This document shows positions 7,898-18,669 of a stretch of DNA of 64,000 nt, in pieces. The notes below the pieces were generated by a model. That model made no database searches. It worked only from the letters and a program-made list of their open reading frames with translations, and was not told where the DNA came from. Source of the DNA: Stutzerimonas nosocomialis (GTDB lineage: Bacteria; Pseudomonadota; Gammaproteobacteria; Pseudomonadales; Pseudomonadaceae); NCBI RefSeq assembly GCF_005876855.1, contig NZ_QLAE01000015.1:1-64000 (forward strand), read 5' to 3'. Position numbers and translations under genes: made by a program. Position 1 is the stretch's first letter. Every line of letters begins with the position of its first letter.

Positions 7898-9160
7898 TCA
7901 GCGGTAGCGCACGCCGAGCGCTTGCAGCGCTTCCCAGTAGCCGGGATAGGTCTTGGCCACGCAGCCCGGATCGAGGATCTCGAGCCCCTCGATCTTCAGC
8001 GCGGCCAGGGCGAAACTCATGGCGATACGGTGATCGGCATAGGTCTCGATACGCGCCGGCAGATGCTGGCCGGCCAGCGACGGGTCGGAGGCGACCAGCA
8101 GATCGTCCCCCTCCTCGATGCCCAGGCCCGGGCGAATGCGCGACAGCTCGGTGGCCAGCGCGGCGACGCGGTCGCATTCCTTGACCCGGAGGTTGGCGAT
8201 GCCGGTGAAGCGCACCGGCGTGCGGTTGAAGGCCGCCAGTACGGCGAGCGTCGGGATCGCGTCCTGCATCTGCGAGCCGTCGATCACCGCCGGCATCTCG
8301 GGGAAGGCATCGATCACCGCCTTGGCCCGGGCGTCGGGCTGGATGAACGCATCGGCCGGCACGCCCAGGTCGATGGCGCCGCCGGTCAACGCTTCGGCGG
8401 CCCACAGATAGGTGGCGGCCGAGGCGTCGGGTTCGATGACGAAATCGCAGGCGCGGTAGCCGGTCGGCAGGATGCGCCAGGTGGCGGCGTCGAGCTGCTC
8501 CACCTCGGCACCGAAGGCACGCATCGCCGCCAGCGTCAGGTCGATGTAGCCGCGCGCGCCGATCTCGCTGCCCAGCAGCGCCACTTCGCACGGGCCTTCG
8601 GCGCAGGCGGCGGCCATCAGCAGCGCCGAGACGTACTGGCTCGACAGCCCGCCGTCGATCTCGATGCGCCCGCCGCGCAGGCGCCCCGCCCCCTGCACCG
8701 TCACCGGCGGGCAGCCACCGCTGGCGGAAATCTCCAGGCCCAGGGCGCGCAGCGCCTGCACCAGCGGCTCGATCGGACGCTTGCGCATGTGCTCGTCGCC
8801 ATCGAGCACCACCTGCCCCTCCACGTTGGCCACCGCCGCGGTCAGAAAGCGCATCGCCGTGCCGGCATTGCCGAGGAACAGCGGCTCCTGCGCAGCGACC
8901 AGGCGCCCTTCGCTGTGCACCACGAAGCTGTCGGCCGAGGGCTCCTCCACCGTCACGCCCATGGCCCGCAACGCCTGCGCCATCCAGTGGGTGTCGGCGC
9001 TCTTCAACGCGCCGCTGAGCCGGCTGGTGCCGCGCGCCAGCGCCGCCAGCAACAGTGCCCGGTTGGTGATGGACTTGGAGCCGGGCAGCGTCAGCCGCCC
9101 CCGCAGAGGATGCTGGACCGGAATCGGAGTCAGGGAGGTACGTTGCAGAAAGTCGCTCAT
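7898..9160 (-). CDS. aroA: 3-phosphoshikimate 1-carboxyvinyltransferase (EPSP synthase)
   Basis: Catalyses transfer of enolpyruvyl from PEP to shikimate-3-phosphate in aromatic amino acid biosynthesis. Of 420 residues, the N-terminal LPGSKSITNRALLLAAL binds shikimate-3-phosphate and PEP, LFLGNAGTAMRFLTAAV is the PEP/glyphosate loop, and YADHRIAMS near the C-terminus is the conserved active-site block. I start at MSDFLQ (9160); the frame extends 20 codons further but without family similarity. The residue after the conserved R of the PEP loop is Phe where E. coli AroA has Pro101. The protein is free-standing here, whereas several pseudomonads carry an EPSP synthase fused to prephenate dehydrogenase. 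Confidence 0.93.
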   Translation of the reverse strand: MSDFLQRTSLTPIPVQHPLRGRLTLPGSKSITNRALLLAALARGTSRLSGALKSADTHWMAQALRAMGVTVEEPSADSFVVHSEGRLVAAQEPLFLGNAGTAMRFLTAAVANVEGQVVLDGDEHMRKRPIEPLVQALRALGLEISASGGCPPVTVQGAGRLRGGRIEIDGGLSSQYVSALLMAAACAEGPCEVALLGSEIGARGYIDLTLAAMRAFGAEVEQLDAATWRILPTGYRACDFVIEPDASAATYLWAAEALTGGAIDLGVPADAFIQPDARAKAVIDAFPEMPAVIDGSQMQDAIPTLAVLAAFNRTPVRFTGIANLRVKECDRVAALATELSRIRPGLGIEEGDDLLVASDPSLAGQHLPARIETYADHRIAMSFALAALKIEGLEILDPGCVAKTYPGYWEALQALGVRYR

Positions 9161-9275
9161 GCCAATGCTCGATAGCCTGCTGTCGGCGCAGATGAAAGGA
9201 CGACGGCGGCCGCGAGGCACGCCGGGGCATGCAGACTATGAAACAACCCGGCCCGCGACAACCGCTGCGGCAAAC

Positions 9276-9303
9276 AAAAAGGCCAGTCTCACGACTGGCC
9301 TTT
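9276..9303 (-). terminator. Rho-independent terminator downstream of mmsA
   Basis: On the minus strand GGCCAGTC and GACTGGCC arms (9281-9300) enclose a TCAC-type loop and run into TTTTTGTTTG. It lies 17 bp after the mmsA stop codon and may also protect aroA, which starts further downstream. Confidence 0.85.
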
Positions 9304-9319
9304 CGCTCGTCGCCCTGCC

Positions 9320-10816
9320 TCAGCCGTTGCTGGGGAAGGCGAACTGCGCCGCCTCGTGGCTCGCGCGCTGCGGCCAGCGCTGGGTGATCGACTTGCGCCG
9401 GGTGTAGAAACGCACGCCGTCCGGGCCGTAGGCGTGCAGGTCGCCGAACAGCGAGCGCTTCCAGCCGCCGAAGCTGTGATAGGCGACCGGCACCGGCAGC
9501 GGCACGTTGACGCCGACCATGCCCACCTCGATCTCGTCGCAGAACAGCCGCGCCGCCTCGCCGTCGCGGGTGAAGATGCAGGTGCCGTTGCCGTATTCGT
9601 GCTCGTTGATCAGCGCCATCGCCTCTTCCAGGCTATTGACCCGGACGATGCACAGCACCGGGCCGAAGATTTCTTCCTGGTAGATGCGCATGTCGGGGGT
9701 GACCCGGTCGAACAGGCAGCCGCCGAGGAAGAAGCCGTTCTCGTTGCCGGCCACGCTCAGGCCGCGACCATCGACCACCAGCTCGGCGCCGGCCTTGACG
9801 CCGTCCTCGACGTAGCCGGTGACCTTGTCCAGGTGCGCGCCGGTGACCAGCGGGCCCATGTCCAGGCCGCAACGGGTGCCGGCGCCGATCTTCAGCGCCT
9901 TGATCTGCGGCACCAGCTTGGCGACCAGCGCATCGGCGATCTGATCGCCCACGCAGACCGCCACCGAGATCGCCATGCAGCGCTCGCCGCAGGAGCCGTA
10001 CGCCGCGCCCATCAAGGCGCTGACCGCGTTGTCCAGATCGGCGTCGGGCATCAGCACCGCGTGGTTCTTCGCCCCGCCGAGGGCCTGCACGCGCTTGCCG
10101 CGTTTGGCGCCCTCGCTGTAGATGTACTCGGCGATCGGCGTCGAGCCGACGAAGCTGAGCGCCTTGACCTGCGGCGCCTCGATCAGCGCGTCGACCGCTT
10201 CCTTGTCGCCATGCACCACGTTGAGCACGCCCTTGGGCAGGCCCGCCTGGTACATGAGTTCGGCGATCAGCAGCGTCGAGCTTGGATCACGCTCCGATGG
10301 CTTCAGGATGAAGCAGTTGCCGCAGGCGATCGCCAGCGGGTACATCCACAGCGGCACCATCGCCGGGAAGTTGAACGGCGTGATGCCGGCGACCACGCCG
10401 ATCGGCTGAAAATCGCTCCAGCCGTCGATGTCGGGGCCGACGTTGCGGTTGTACTCCCCCTTGAGCAGCTCCGGCGCGCCACAGGCGTACTCGACGTTCT
10501 CGATACCGCGCTTGAGCTCGCCGCCGGCATCCTCGATGGTCTTGCCGTGCTCCTGGCTGATCAGCGCGGCAATCTGCTCGGCGTTGTCTTCGAGCAGCTG
10601 CTTGAAGCGGAACATCACCTGCGCGCGCTTGGCCGGCGGGGTCGCCCGCCACGCCGGGAACGCCGCCTTGGCCGCGTCGATGGCCTGCTGGATGACCGCG
10701 CGATCCGCCAGGGCGACCTGGTGGATGGCCTCTCCGGTGGACGGATTGAACACATCGGCAGTCCGGCCAGCGCCGGCGATACGCTCGCCATTGATCAGAT
10801 GGGGGATGGTGCTCAT
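9320..10816 (-). CDS. mmsA: Methylmalonate-semialdehyde dehydrogenase (CoA-acylating)
   Basis: Oxidises methylmalonate or malonate semialdehyde to propionyl- or acetyl-CoA in valine, thymine and inositol breakdown. The 498 residues align by eye with the family over the full length: [13 protein letters not shown]-binding [20 protein letters not shown] and the catalytic cysteine in [11 protein letters not shown]. CoA-dependent members have this distinctive SCGERC context. The usual partner mmsB (3-hydroxyisobutyrate dehydrogenase) and regulator mmsR are not adjacent. Malonic semialdehyde is also a product of the Rut pathway encoded 17 kb away, a possible but unproven link. Confidence 0.93.
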   Translation of the reverse strand: MSTIPHLINGERIAGAGRTADVFNPSTGEAIHQVALADRAVIQQAIDAAKAAFPAWRATPPAKRAQVMFRFKQLLEDNAEQIAALISQEHGKTIEDAGGELKRGIENVEYACGAPELLKGEYNRNVGPDIDGWSDFQPIGVVAGITPFNFPAMVPLWMYPLAIACGNCFILKPSERDPSSTLLIAELMYQAGLPKGVLNVVHGDKEAVDALIEAPQVKALSFVGSTPIAEYIYSEGAKRGKRVQALGGAKNHAVLMPDADLDNAVSALMGAAYGSCGERCMAISVAVCVGDQIADALVAKLVPQIKALKIGAGTRCGLDMGPLVTGAHLDKVTGYVEDGVKAGAELVVDGRGLSVAGNENGFFLGGCLFDRVTPDMRIYQEEIFGPVLCIVRVNSLEEAMALINEHEYGNGTCIFTRDGEAARLFCDEIEVGMVGVNVPLPVPVAYHSFGGWKRSLFGDLHAYGPDGVRFYTRRKSITQRWPQRASHEAAQFAFPSNG

Positions 10817-10944
10817 GGTGATTCCCTTGTTCTAGTAGGTGGAGCGAAGGTGTCGGCTCGCGGCCGGGAATGTCGCGGGCACCGGGCGCGGGCGGCGCGC
10901 CTGTTCGAGACTAGCACGCCGCCCGCCGCCCCGGCGCCCGCCCG

Positions 10945-11871
10945 TCAGCGGCGTTCCTCGCGGATGAAGGGCACCCCGAGCGCGCCCGGCTGGTCGGCGC
11001 CGGCACGCGCGCCCATGGCCACCCAGATCATCACGCCGAGGGTCACGGCATAGGGCGTCATCTGCACGAAGTACTGCGGCAGACGCACGCCGGCGGCGGC
11101 CAGTTGCGGGATCAGCGCCTCGATGCAGCCGAACAGCAGCGCACCGGCCAGGGCCTTCCACGGCGCCCAGCGGGCGAAGATCACCAGCGCCACGGCGATC
11201 CAGCCGCGCCCGCCGGTCATGTCGGCGATCCACAGCTTGGTGCTGAGCACCGAGATGTAGCCGCCGGCCAGGCCGATCAGCGCGGCGCCGGCGAGAATCG
11301 CCGCCAGCCGGTAGCCGAGCACGGAAATGCCCGCCGCATCCGCCGCCTGTGGGTTCTCCCCCACCGCGCGCATCCGCAGGCCCGTGGTGGTGCGGCCGAG
11401 AAACCAGACCACGGCGAGGAAGATCAGCGGCGTGATGAACACCAGCGGGTTCTGCACGAAGACCTTGCCCACCAGCGGCAGTTCCGACAGCGGCCACAGC
11501 TCGACGGCGCCCAGGCCCCGGACCGGCTTGTTGGTCCAGTCCAGCAGCGTGCCGAGCAACCCGGTCAGTCCCTGGCAGAAGAACACCAGCGCCAGGCCCG
11601 CGATCACCTGGTTGATGCGCAGCACCAGCACCATCAGCGCGAACAGCAGGGACACCACCGCCGCCGCGCCCATCGCCAGCAGCAGCGAAACGCCCGGGGT
11701 GCCGTAGGCCAGCTGCGCGCCGATCCCGGCCAGCGCGCCGACCAGCATCAGCCCCTCGGCGCCCAGGGCCAGCACGCCGGCGCGTTCGGTGAGGATCAGC
11801 CCCAGCGCCGCCAGGGCGAAGGGCACGGCGAAGTCCGGCGTGTTGCCGAGCCAGTTGGCGATCATGTCCAT
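10945..11871 (-). CDS. BMP-type ABC importer, second permease
   Basis: Inner-membrane permease of 308 residues with about eight to nine hydrophobic helices, of the COG1079 type that pairs with BMP-family (nucleoside or lipoprotein-anchored) binding proteins. It begins MDMIANWLGN at 11871; the ATG shares its A with the TGA of the preceding permease (TGATG), so the two are translationally coupled. It is the last gene of the six-gene operon that begins at 17081. Conserved GENPQAADAAGI, the usual cytoplasmic coupling loop, is present. Confidence 0.88.
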   Translation of the reverse strand: MDMIANWLGNTPDFAVPFALAALGLILTERAGVLALGAEGLMLVGALAGIGAQLAYGTPGVSLLLAMGAAAVVSLLFALMVLVLRINQVIAGLALVFFCQGLTGLLGTLLDWTNKPVRGLGAVELWPLSELPLVGKVFVQNPLVFITPLIFLAVVWFLGRTTTGLRMRAVGENPQAADAAGISVLGYRLAAILAGAALIGLAGGYISVLSTKLWIADMTGGRGWIAVALVIFARWAPWKALAGALLFGCIEALIPQLAAAGVRLPQYFVQMTPYAVTLGVMIWVAMGARAGADQPGALGVPFIREERR

Positions 11872-12990
11872 CAGCTTTCGCCTCCCTGAACGCGGCGGAT
11901 ACGGTGGCGGATGAAGAAATCCGAGGAGGCGACGCAGATGACCAGGATCGCCTGGATCAGCTGCACCATGGAGAACGGGATCTGGTAGAACACCTGCAGG
12001 CTGCGCCCGGCGACGAACAGCATCGCCATCAGCAGCGCCACCACCAGCGCCGCCAGCGGGTTGTTGCGTGCCAGGAACGCAATGAGAATCCCGGAGAAGC
12101 CGTACCCCTGGTAGAACGACTGGGTCAGCCGCCCCTCCTGCCCGGCGATGACCATGAAGCCGGCGATCCCCGCCATGGCGCCGGAGAGCAGCACCGTGCC
12201 GATGATCATCTTGCGCACCGGCACGCCCACCGCGCCGGCTACCCGAGGGTTGGCATCGACGAAGCGCAGGTACAGCCCGGCGCGGGAGATGCCGAGGAAC
12301 CACAACGCCAGCAGCGCGACCACCAGCGCCAGCGGCACCGCCGCGCTGATGCCGTCGAACAGCTCGGGCAATCGCTCGAAGGGCTGGAACTGCGGCGAGT
12401 AGGGAAACGAGCTCCTCGGGTCCTTCCAGCTGCCGTAGAGCAGGTGCAGCAGGAAATTGAGCGCGAGGTAGTTGAGCATCAGCGTGGAGATGATCTCGTT
12501 GACCGAAAGGCGCAGCTTGAGCAGCACCGGCGCCAGCGCCCAGGCGAGACCGCAGAGCATCGCCACGACCAGCATCAGCGGCAGGCGCAGCGCCTCGGGG
12601 CCGATCTGGAACAGCGAGACGGCCGTCGCCCCGATGGCGCCCCAGATCATCTGGCCCTCCAGCCCCAGGTTCCAGAAGCGGGCGCGAAACGCCATGCAGC
12701 CGGCCAGGCCGACGAGGATCATCGGCGCGGCCTGGAACAGCACGGCCTTCAGGCTCTGGGCATCGAACACCGTCATGACGACGAATTCGTTGAGCAGCTC
12801 GCCGGCCGGCACCCCGGCCGCGATGAGTATCGCGGCAGAAATGCCCAGCCCCAGCAGCAGCGCCAGCCCGAGGATCAGCACCTGCCAGGGCCAGGCCAGC
12901 TGCTGGCGGACCTCCAGCGCATAGCGACGGGCGAGCAGGGGCAGCTTGGCCGTCGGCCGGGCCTGTTCGAGGATCACGGGGCGTACCTGT

Positions 12991-12998
<8 letters not shown>
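11871..12998 (-). CDS. BMP-type ABC importer, first permease
   Basis: Inner-membrane permease of 375 residues (COG4603 type) with a cytoplasmic N-terminal extension of about 35 residues, then about ten hydrophobic segments. The motif NYLALNFL and the coupling-loop block VDANPRVAGAVGVP are typical of nucleoside-type importers with BMP-family binding proteins. It overlaps the upstream ATPase gene by 8 bp and the downstream permease by 1 bp. Substrate cannot be deduced from the permease alone. Confidence 0.88.
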
Positions 12999-14546
<1,548 letters not shown>

Positions 14547-14550
<4 letters not shown>

Positions 14551-15647
14551 TGCTGCGTCGTCACGCCTTTGACGAACCAGTCCATCTGCCACAGCGCGGA
14601 GTCGGCCATCACCTCGCCCTCGGCGATGCGCGCCTTGCCGTCGCGGTCGACCATCGGGCCGGCGTAGATCTTCTTCTGCCCGTTGAGCAGCTCCTCGCGG
14701 GCCGCCATGATCTTCGCCTTGTGCTCGTCGGAGACCGCCGGGCCGCAGCAGGCCGCGTCGGTGCCGCCCTCGGCCATGGACAGCAGCGCGCCGTGCTCGG
14801 GGGGCGTCCAGTTGCCGGCGGCGATCTTCTTCAATTCCGGGGCGAGGAACCGGTCCCACACCCAGACCGAGGAACAGACCGTGGCGTCCGGGGCGAACTC
14901 GCTCATGTCGCGGTGGTGACCGGTGCCGTGCACGCCGCGCTCCTGGGCGACGATCTGCGGCGTCGGGCTGTCGACGTGCTGGCCGATGACGTCGGCACCG
15001 GAGTCGATCAGCGCCATGGCCGCGGCGCGTTCCTTGACCGGGTCGTTCCAGGCGCCGGTGTAGACCACCGTGACGGTGGCGTCCGGGTTGATCTGCTGGG
15101 CACCGAGGGCGAAGGCATTGACCGTCCAGTTCACCTGGCCGAAGGGATTGGCCGCGACGAAGCCGAGCTTGCCGCTCTTCGACGCCGCGCCGGCGGCCAT
15201 GCCGCACAGGTACTGGCTCTCGTAGGTGCGCCCGTAGAAGGATTCGAGATTTGCGCTGTTGGTGGTGCCCGAACCGTTGAGGAAGGCCACGTTCGGGTAC
15301 TTGTCGGCCAGTTCCTTGAAGGTGTCCGAGTAGCCGAAGGCGGTGCCGACGATGACGTTGGCGCCGCGCTGGATCAGCCGGTCCACCGCCGGGCGGATCG
15401 AAGAGGCGTTCTCCGGCACGCTCTCGACGTACTGGATCTTGGTATCGAGTTCGGCTTCGAGCTTCTGCCGCGCCTCGTCGAAGGCCTGGGTCCAGCCGCC
15501 ATCGTTGCGCGGGCTGATGTAGAGCATGGCGATCTTCGCCGGCTTGTCGAGGGTCAGGCCCTCCTGTGCCCCTGCCGTCCCCGCCGCGCCCGCAAGGCCG
15601 AGCGATACCGCCGCACACAAGGTCCGTTTCATGAACTGATTCAGCAT
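14547..15647 (-). CDS. BMP family ABC substrate-binding protein
   Basis: Periplasmic binding protein of 366 residues with a signal peptide (cut near AGTAGAQ). The fold markers AMLYISPRNDGGWTQAFDEA, GTAFGYSDTFKELA and FLNGSGTTN belong to the BMP (Med/PnrA-like) family, which in studied members binds purine nucleosides or related small molecules. An AGGAAA Shine-Dalgarno precedes the ATG. It is preceded by the oxygenase and VOC genes on the same strand, which suggests a ligand that is then oxidised inside the cell. Ligand identity is not visible. Confidence 0.9.
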
Positions 15648-15687
15648 TGTCGTTTTCCTGAAGTTGGCTATCGGAAGGCAGTGCAGG

Positions 15688-16074
15688 TCAAAGCTTGTAA
15701 TTGATGCGAAACACGTTCTTTTCCGGGTCCAGCAGTACGGCCTGGTACCAGTCGTAGTAGGTCCGGTACGGCGCCTTGATCAGGGTCGCGCCCAGGTCGC
15801 GGGCGATGGGCACCAGGCGGTCCACCTCCTCCTGCGCCTCGACGTCGATGTTGAGCAGGAACTTGCAGCCGCGGGTGTCGGCGTATTCCTCCAGGTGCAG
15901 CAGGTCGTAGGCCTCCAGCGCGTTGAAACCGATGCAGGACTTGCCCGTGTCGAGCCCGCGAAAGATCGGCGAGGCGATCTCGGGAATGTTCCGGAAGCCG
16001 AACAGCTCGCGGTAGAAGCCGCTCAGGGCCTCGATGTCCCGGGCGAAGACGTTGACGTAGGAGAGCGTGTTCAT
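15688..16074 (-). CDS. VOC superfamily (glyoxalase-like) protein
   Basis: Small protein of 128 residues with the paired beta-alpha-beta-beta-beta modules of the vicinal-oxygen-chelate fold (SYVNVFARDIEALSGFYREL and the C-terminal LLDPEKNVFRINYKL). The usual first metal ligand histidine at the end of strand 1 appears to be replaced (YVNVF), so a metal-free binding or isomerase role is possible. It starts at 16074, overlapping the oxygenase stop codon by 4 bp (ATGA), and is followed after 40 bp by the binding-protein gene. Confidence 0.82.
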   Translation of the reverse strand: MNTLSYVNVFARDIEALSGFYRELFGFRNIPEIASPIFRGLDTGKSCIGFNALEAYDLLHLEEYADTRGCKFLLNIDVEAQEEVDRLVPIARDLGATLIKAPYRTYYDWYQAVLLDPEKNVFRINYKL

Positions 16075-17081
16075 GCGACCTCCAGGCCTTTGCCGAAGGT
16101 GGTCTGCTTGACGAACTTGGAGAGCAGGTTGTCGCCGGAGGTGACCGGCGCGTGGCGCGGCGGGTTGGCGGCGCTGCAGCAGCCGGGCAGGCACTCGATC
16201 ACCGCGTCGTAGTTGGGCTGGTGGAAGAACACCAGCGACTGGCGGCCGTTGTCGGTGGGGCTGTCCTTGGGCGGGTTGACCACGCGGTGCAGGGTGGAAA
16301 TCCACTGGTCGTTGGTCCACTGCATCATCAGGTCGCCGATGTTCACCGCGAAGCCGCCGTCCACGTAGGGCACGTCCACCCACTCGCCCTGCCGGTTGCG
16401 CGCCTGCAGGCCGCCCAGGGCGTTGTCCGGCTTGACGATGGTCAGACTGCCGTAGTCGGTGTGAGCGCTGGCGCGCATCTGGCCGGGCTCGACCTCGCCC
16501 TTCACGTCCGGGTAGCTCAGGCTGCGGAACATGCTGATGTGCTTGTCGATCTTGTCGTCGAAGAAGGTCTCCGGCAGCGCCAACGCCAGGGCGAAGATAC
16601 GCATCAGCGACTGCGAGAGGTCGCTCATCGCTTCGAAGTACTCGCGATAGGCCTGCTCGAACCCCTCGATGCCGGTCGGCCAGACGTTCGGCGCAAAATG
16701 CGGGCCGGCGGCGGCGCAGTGGTAGTAGTCCTCGTCCGGCACGTCGCTCGGGCCGATGGAGAAGGATTCCTTCAGATCGCCCGGTGCGGCCTCCTCCATC
16801 GAGTACGACAGGCTCTCCTCGGCCACGGCGCTGTAGCCGCGCACCATTTCCGGGCTGGGCCGGTCGACCTTGCGCTTTTCCGGCAACGGCAAGGCGAAGA
16901 ACTGCCGCGTGAGCCGCGACACGCGCTCTACGAGCTCGGTGGGGATCTGATGGTTGGTGATGACCAGAAAGCCGATGTCGCGACAGGCCTGGTCGACGGC
17001 CTTGGCCACCTGCTGCTTGCCTTCCGGCGTGCCGGCGAAATACGGCGCCAGGTCGATGATAGGGACGTATTGCAGAGTCAT
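16071..17081 (-). CDS. Isopenicillin N synthase-like Fe(II) oxygenase
   Basis: Non-heme iron oxygenase of 336 residues in the IPNS/2-oxoglutarate dioxygenase family. The N-terminal DIOX_N part (VPIIDLAPYF, DIGFLVITNHQIP) precedes the double-stranded beta-helix with the iron triad in SAHTDYGSLT and TLHRVVNPP and the RQSLVFF arginine that binds the 2-oxoglutarate carboxylate. The start is the ATG at 17081 with GAGGAG upstream. It is first in the six-gene operon with a VOC protein and a BMP importer. A true penicillin synthase is very unlikely; catabolic oxidation of an imported compound is the favoured inference. Confidence 0.85.
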   Translation of the reverse strand: MTLQYVPIIDLAPYFAGTPEGKQQVAKAVDQACRDIGFLVITNHQIPTELVERVSRLTRQFFALPLPEKRKVDRPSPEMVRGYSAVAEESLSYSMEEAAPGDLKESFSIGPSDVPDEDYYHCAAAGPHFAPNVWPTGIEGFEQAYREYFEAMSDLSQSLMRIFALALALPETFFDDKIDKHISMFRSLSYPDVKGEVEPGQMRASAHTDYGSLTIVKPDNALGGLQARNRQGEWVDVPYVDGGFAVNIGDLMMQWTNDQWISTLHRVVNPPKDSPTDNGRQSLVFFHQPNYDAVIECLPGCCSAANPPRHAPVTSGDNLLSKFVKQTTFGKGLEVA

Positions 17082-17420
17082 GGTGAAGCACTCCTCTGAA
17101 CGCAAGGCGGATTGCTCGAGCGCGTCGCACACGGGCGCTGGCGCTTCTCGGAAAGTCGAGCCCCACGGGCCCGGCCGCCCCGTTCGCACGCCGGGCCGAC
17201 AGCGGAGCAAAGAGCAGAAAGCGTGCCACCCAAACGATGCACTTATGGATCAACGACTTACAGAATCCGAGCGGAAACGGTGGATCGTTTGGTCTGGATC
17301 AGAGCACTTGGTTTGTGCAGCAGGGCACTAGAAGCGGGCGTGCTGTGCAATGGCAACCTGCAGCACGACGATGTGCAGAATGGCGGCAACCATGAGAAAG
17401 AACGCGTCTTTTTGATAACG
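17082..17420. other. Intergenic region upstream of the oxygenase operon
   Basis: About 340 bp with no recognisable gene. The left end must carry the promoter of the minus-strand oxygenase-importer operon. Base composition drops noticeably towards the pseudogene on the right. Short open frames on both strands have no family-like features. Confidence 0.5.
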
Positions 17421-17816
17421 CGCGTGATCGGCGGCTACGCCTACGTGGATGCGGAAGTAACCAAAGCACCAGCGCCAGCCTGCCCGTCGGAGCCGCCTGG
17501 CCAACGTGCCACGCCACAGTTTCAACCTGCTCGACGCTTATGAGTTCGACAATGGCGTGCTGGACGGCCTGGGCGTGGGTGTCGGCGTGAAGTATGTGGG
17601 TGCCCGCAAGGCAGCATCTCCTCCACCGCCTTCGACATGAACGGCTACACGGTCGCCGACCTGGTTGGCCTAGTACCCGCTGGCCGACCGCATCCGCGTG
17701 AACCTCAACCTCGACAACGTCTTCGATGAGACTATGACGAGCGCGCCTGGGGCAACATCTGGGCCTACCCGGGTGCGCCTCGCGCTTTACAGGCCGGGAT
17801 ATTCATCGAGCTCTAA
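17421..17816 (+). pseudogene. Remnant of a TonB-dependent (siderophore) receptor, C-terminal end
   Basis: Read across all three forward frames, the segment spells the last beta-strands of a TonB-dependent receptor: GGYAYVDAEVTK, then RLANVPRHSFNLLDAY, NGVLDGLGVGVGVKYVGARK, STAFDMNGYTVADLV, YPLADRIRVNLNLDNVFDE and AWGNIWAYPGAPRALQAGIF ending in a TAA at 17814. At least four small frameshifts (near 17492, 17610, 17670 and 17733) and an in-frame TAG just before YPLADR separate these blocks. The N-terminal plug and most of the barrel are missing. It is therefore a decayed 3' fragment, not a gene. Confidence 0.82.
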
Positions 17817-18100
17817 CGGCAAACTGACGCCGCGCTCACCTCGCGGCGCCAATCTAAAGATTCGTTAACTCAGACGAACACTGCTGGCGAACCCCTGAGT
17901 CATAAGTGACGCCCTAACAGCGAGGGGCTGCATTTGGTGCGAATGTCCGCATTCTCAAAACGAATACCGAGTGTTATCCGCCCGCGATAGACACGCTCAG
18001 TTCCGCTCAAGTAGTGTTCAAGCCGGATCGGGTCCCCCACCTGACCGAGCAATCGCGGTTTACAAAACGGGGTGTATAACGCCCTTATACAGTCACCACC
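17817..18100. other. Non-coding stretch between receptor remnant and first attC site
   Basis: About 280 bp with no open frame of note on either strand. A G/C-rich palindromic segment (CGCGGCG-like, 17829-17848) follows the pseudogene stop and may be its old terminator. GCCCTAAC near 17911 recalls an R'' half-site but no matching partner was found. No integrase gene or attI was seen. Confidence 0.45.
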
Positions 18101-18174
18101 CCTCGGAAACGCTCAAACCGTTCGCTTCTCTCACTGGGACGGGCTAAAGCCCGCCCCTTAACCAAACGTTAGAG
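18101..18174 (+). repeat. attC-like site 1 (upstream of cassette 1)
   Basis: The R' end is GTTAGAG at 18168-18174 and the central hairpin arms are GACGGGCT and AGCCCGCC. A 39-bp stretch (18131-18169) is identical to attC-like site 2. The 5' R'' half is degenerate, so the left edge is approximate. Confidence 0.7.
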
Positions 18175-18180
18175 AGCCCC

Positions 18181-18594
18181 ATGAAGCTACGCCCGTTACA
18201 ATTCGGCTTATTCGCAACAATCGCAGCTTATTTATTTGCACAGCTTGTAAAATCTGGGCTCGAGCTAGTTTTCATCGAGCCATTTTCCGGGTTGTATCCG
18301 AGCTTCATTCTTGAGGCTCTTTATTCGTTGCCTTGGCTTATTGGTGGCTTCACCGCCGGATACTTTTCAGTTACTTCTCCGTTAAAGAACGGCGCGATTG
18401 TAGGTGGCACTTATGGCACCATTTTTTGCCTTATCGGAATAGCGATGCTTGCATCCCAAACGCACGATCTAGAAAGCCGCCTGTCGCAGCTAAATTATTC
18501 TGCCGTAGCAATTATCAGGCTTACAGTTTTATTTACGCTCTCGGCAGGCGTCGGCCACACCATGAGAACGCGCGCAACAAGGCCCTCTAATTAG
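18181..18594 (+). CDS. Cassette 1: hypothetical small membrane protein
   Basis: Protein of 137 residues with four predicted transmembrane helices (about residues 7-32, 42-63, 70-92 and 108-128) and short loops. No known motif. Codon use is AT-rich compared with neighbours, as expected for a captured cassette. The ATG lies only 6 nt after the recombination core, a tight placement common in cassettes, and the stop codon overlaps the R'' half of the following attC site. I do not recognise a family. Confidence 0.75.
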   Translation: MKLRPLQFGLFATIAAYLFAQLVKSGLELVFIEPFSGLYPSFILEALYSLPWLIGGFTAGYFSVTSPLKNGAIVGGTYGTIFCLIGIAMLASQTHDLESRLSQLNYSAVAIIRLTVLFTLSAGVGHTMRTRATRPSN

Positions 18595-18660
18595 CGGTTC
18601 AAATCACTCGCTTCGCTCACTGGGACGGGCTAAAGCCCGCCCCTTAACCAAACGTCAGGT
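18585..18660 (+). repeat. attC-like site 2
   Basis: 76 bp with R'' CTCTAAT (18585-18591) and R' GTCAGGT (18654-18660). The R'' matches the complement of the start of cassette 1 (TTAGAG), the expected signature of a site that travelled with that cassette. The central palindrome GACGGGCTAAAGCCCGCC is shared with site 1. Confidence 0.8.
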
Positions 18661-18669
18661 GCGTTAACT

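Noticed and set aside
16071-17081. Beta-lactam biosynthesis
   Set aside because: The enzyme has the IPNS/2OG fold but no ACV synthetase or other beta-lactam genes are near; the RxS motif and importer context fit a 2-oxoglutarate dioxygenase.
17817-18100. Possible attI site or truncated integrase next to the cassette array
   Set aside because: No tyrosine-recombinase motif or open frame was found in any frame, and no clear attI core was seen; only a GCCCTAAC half-site lookalike.
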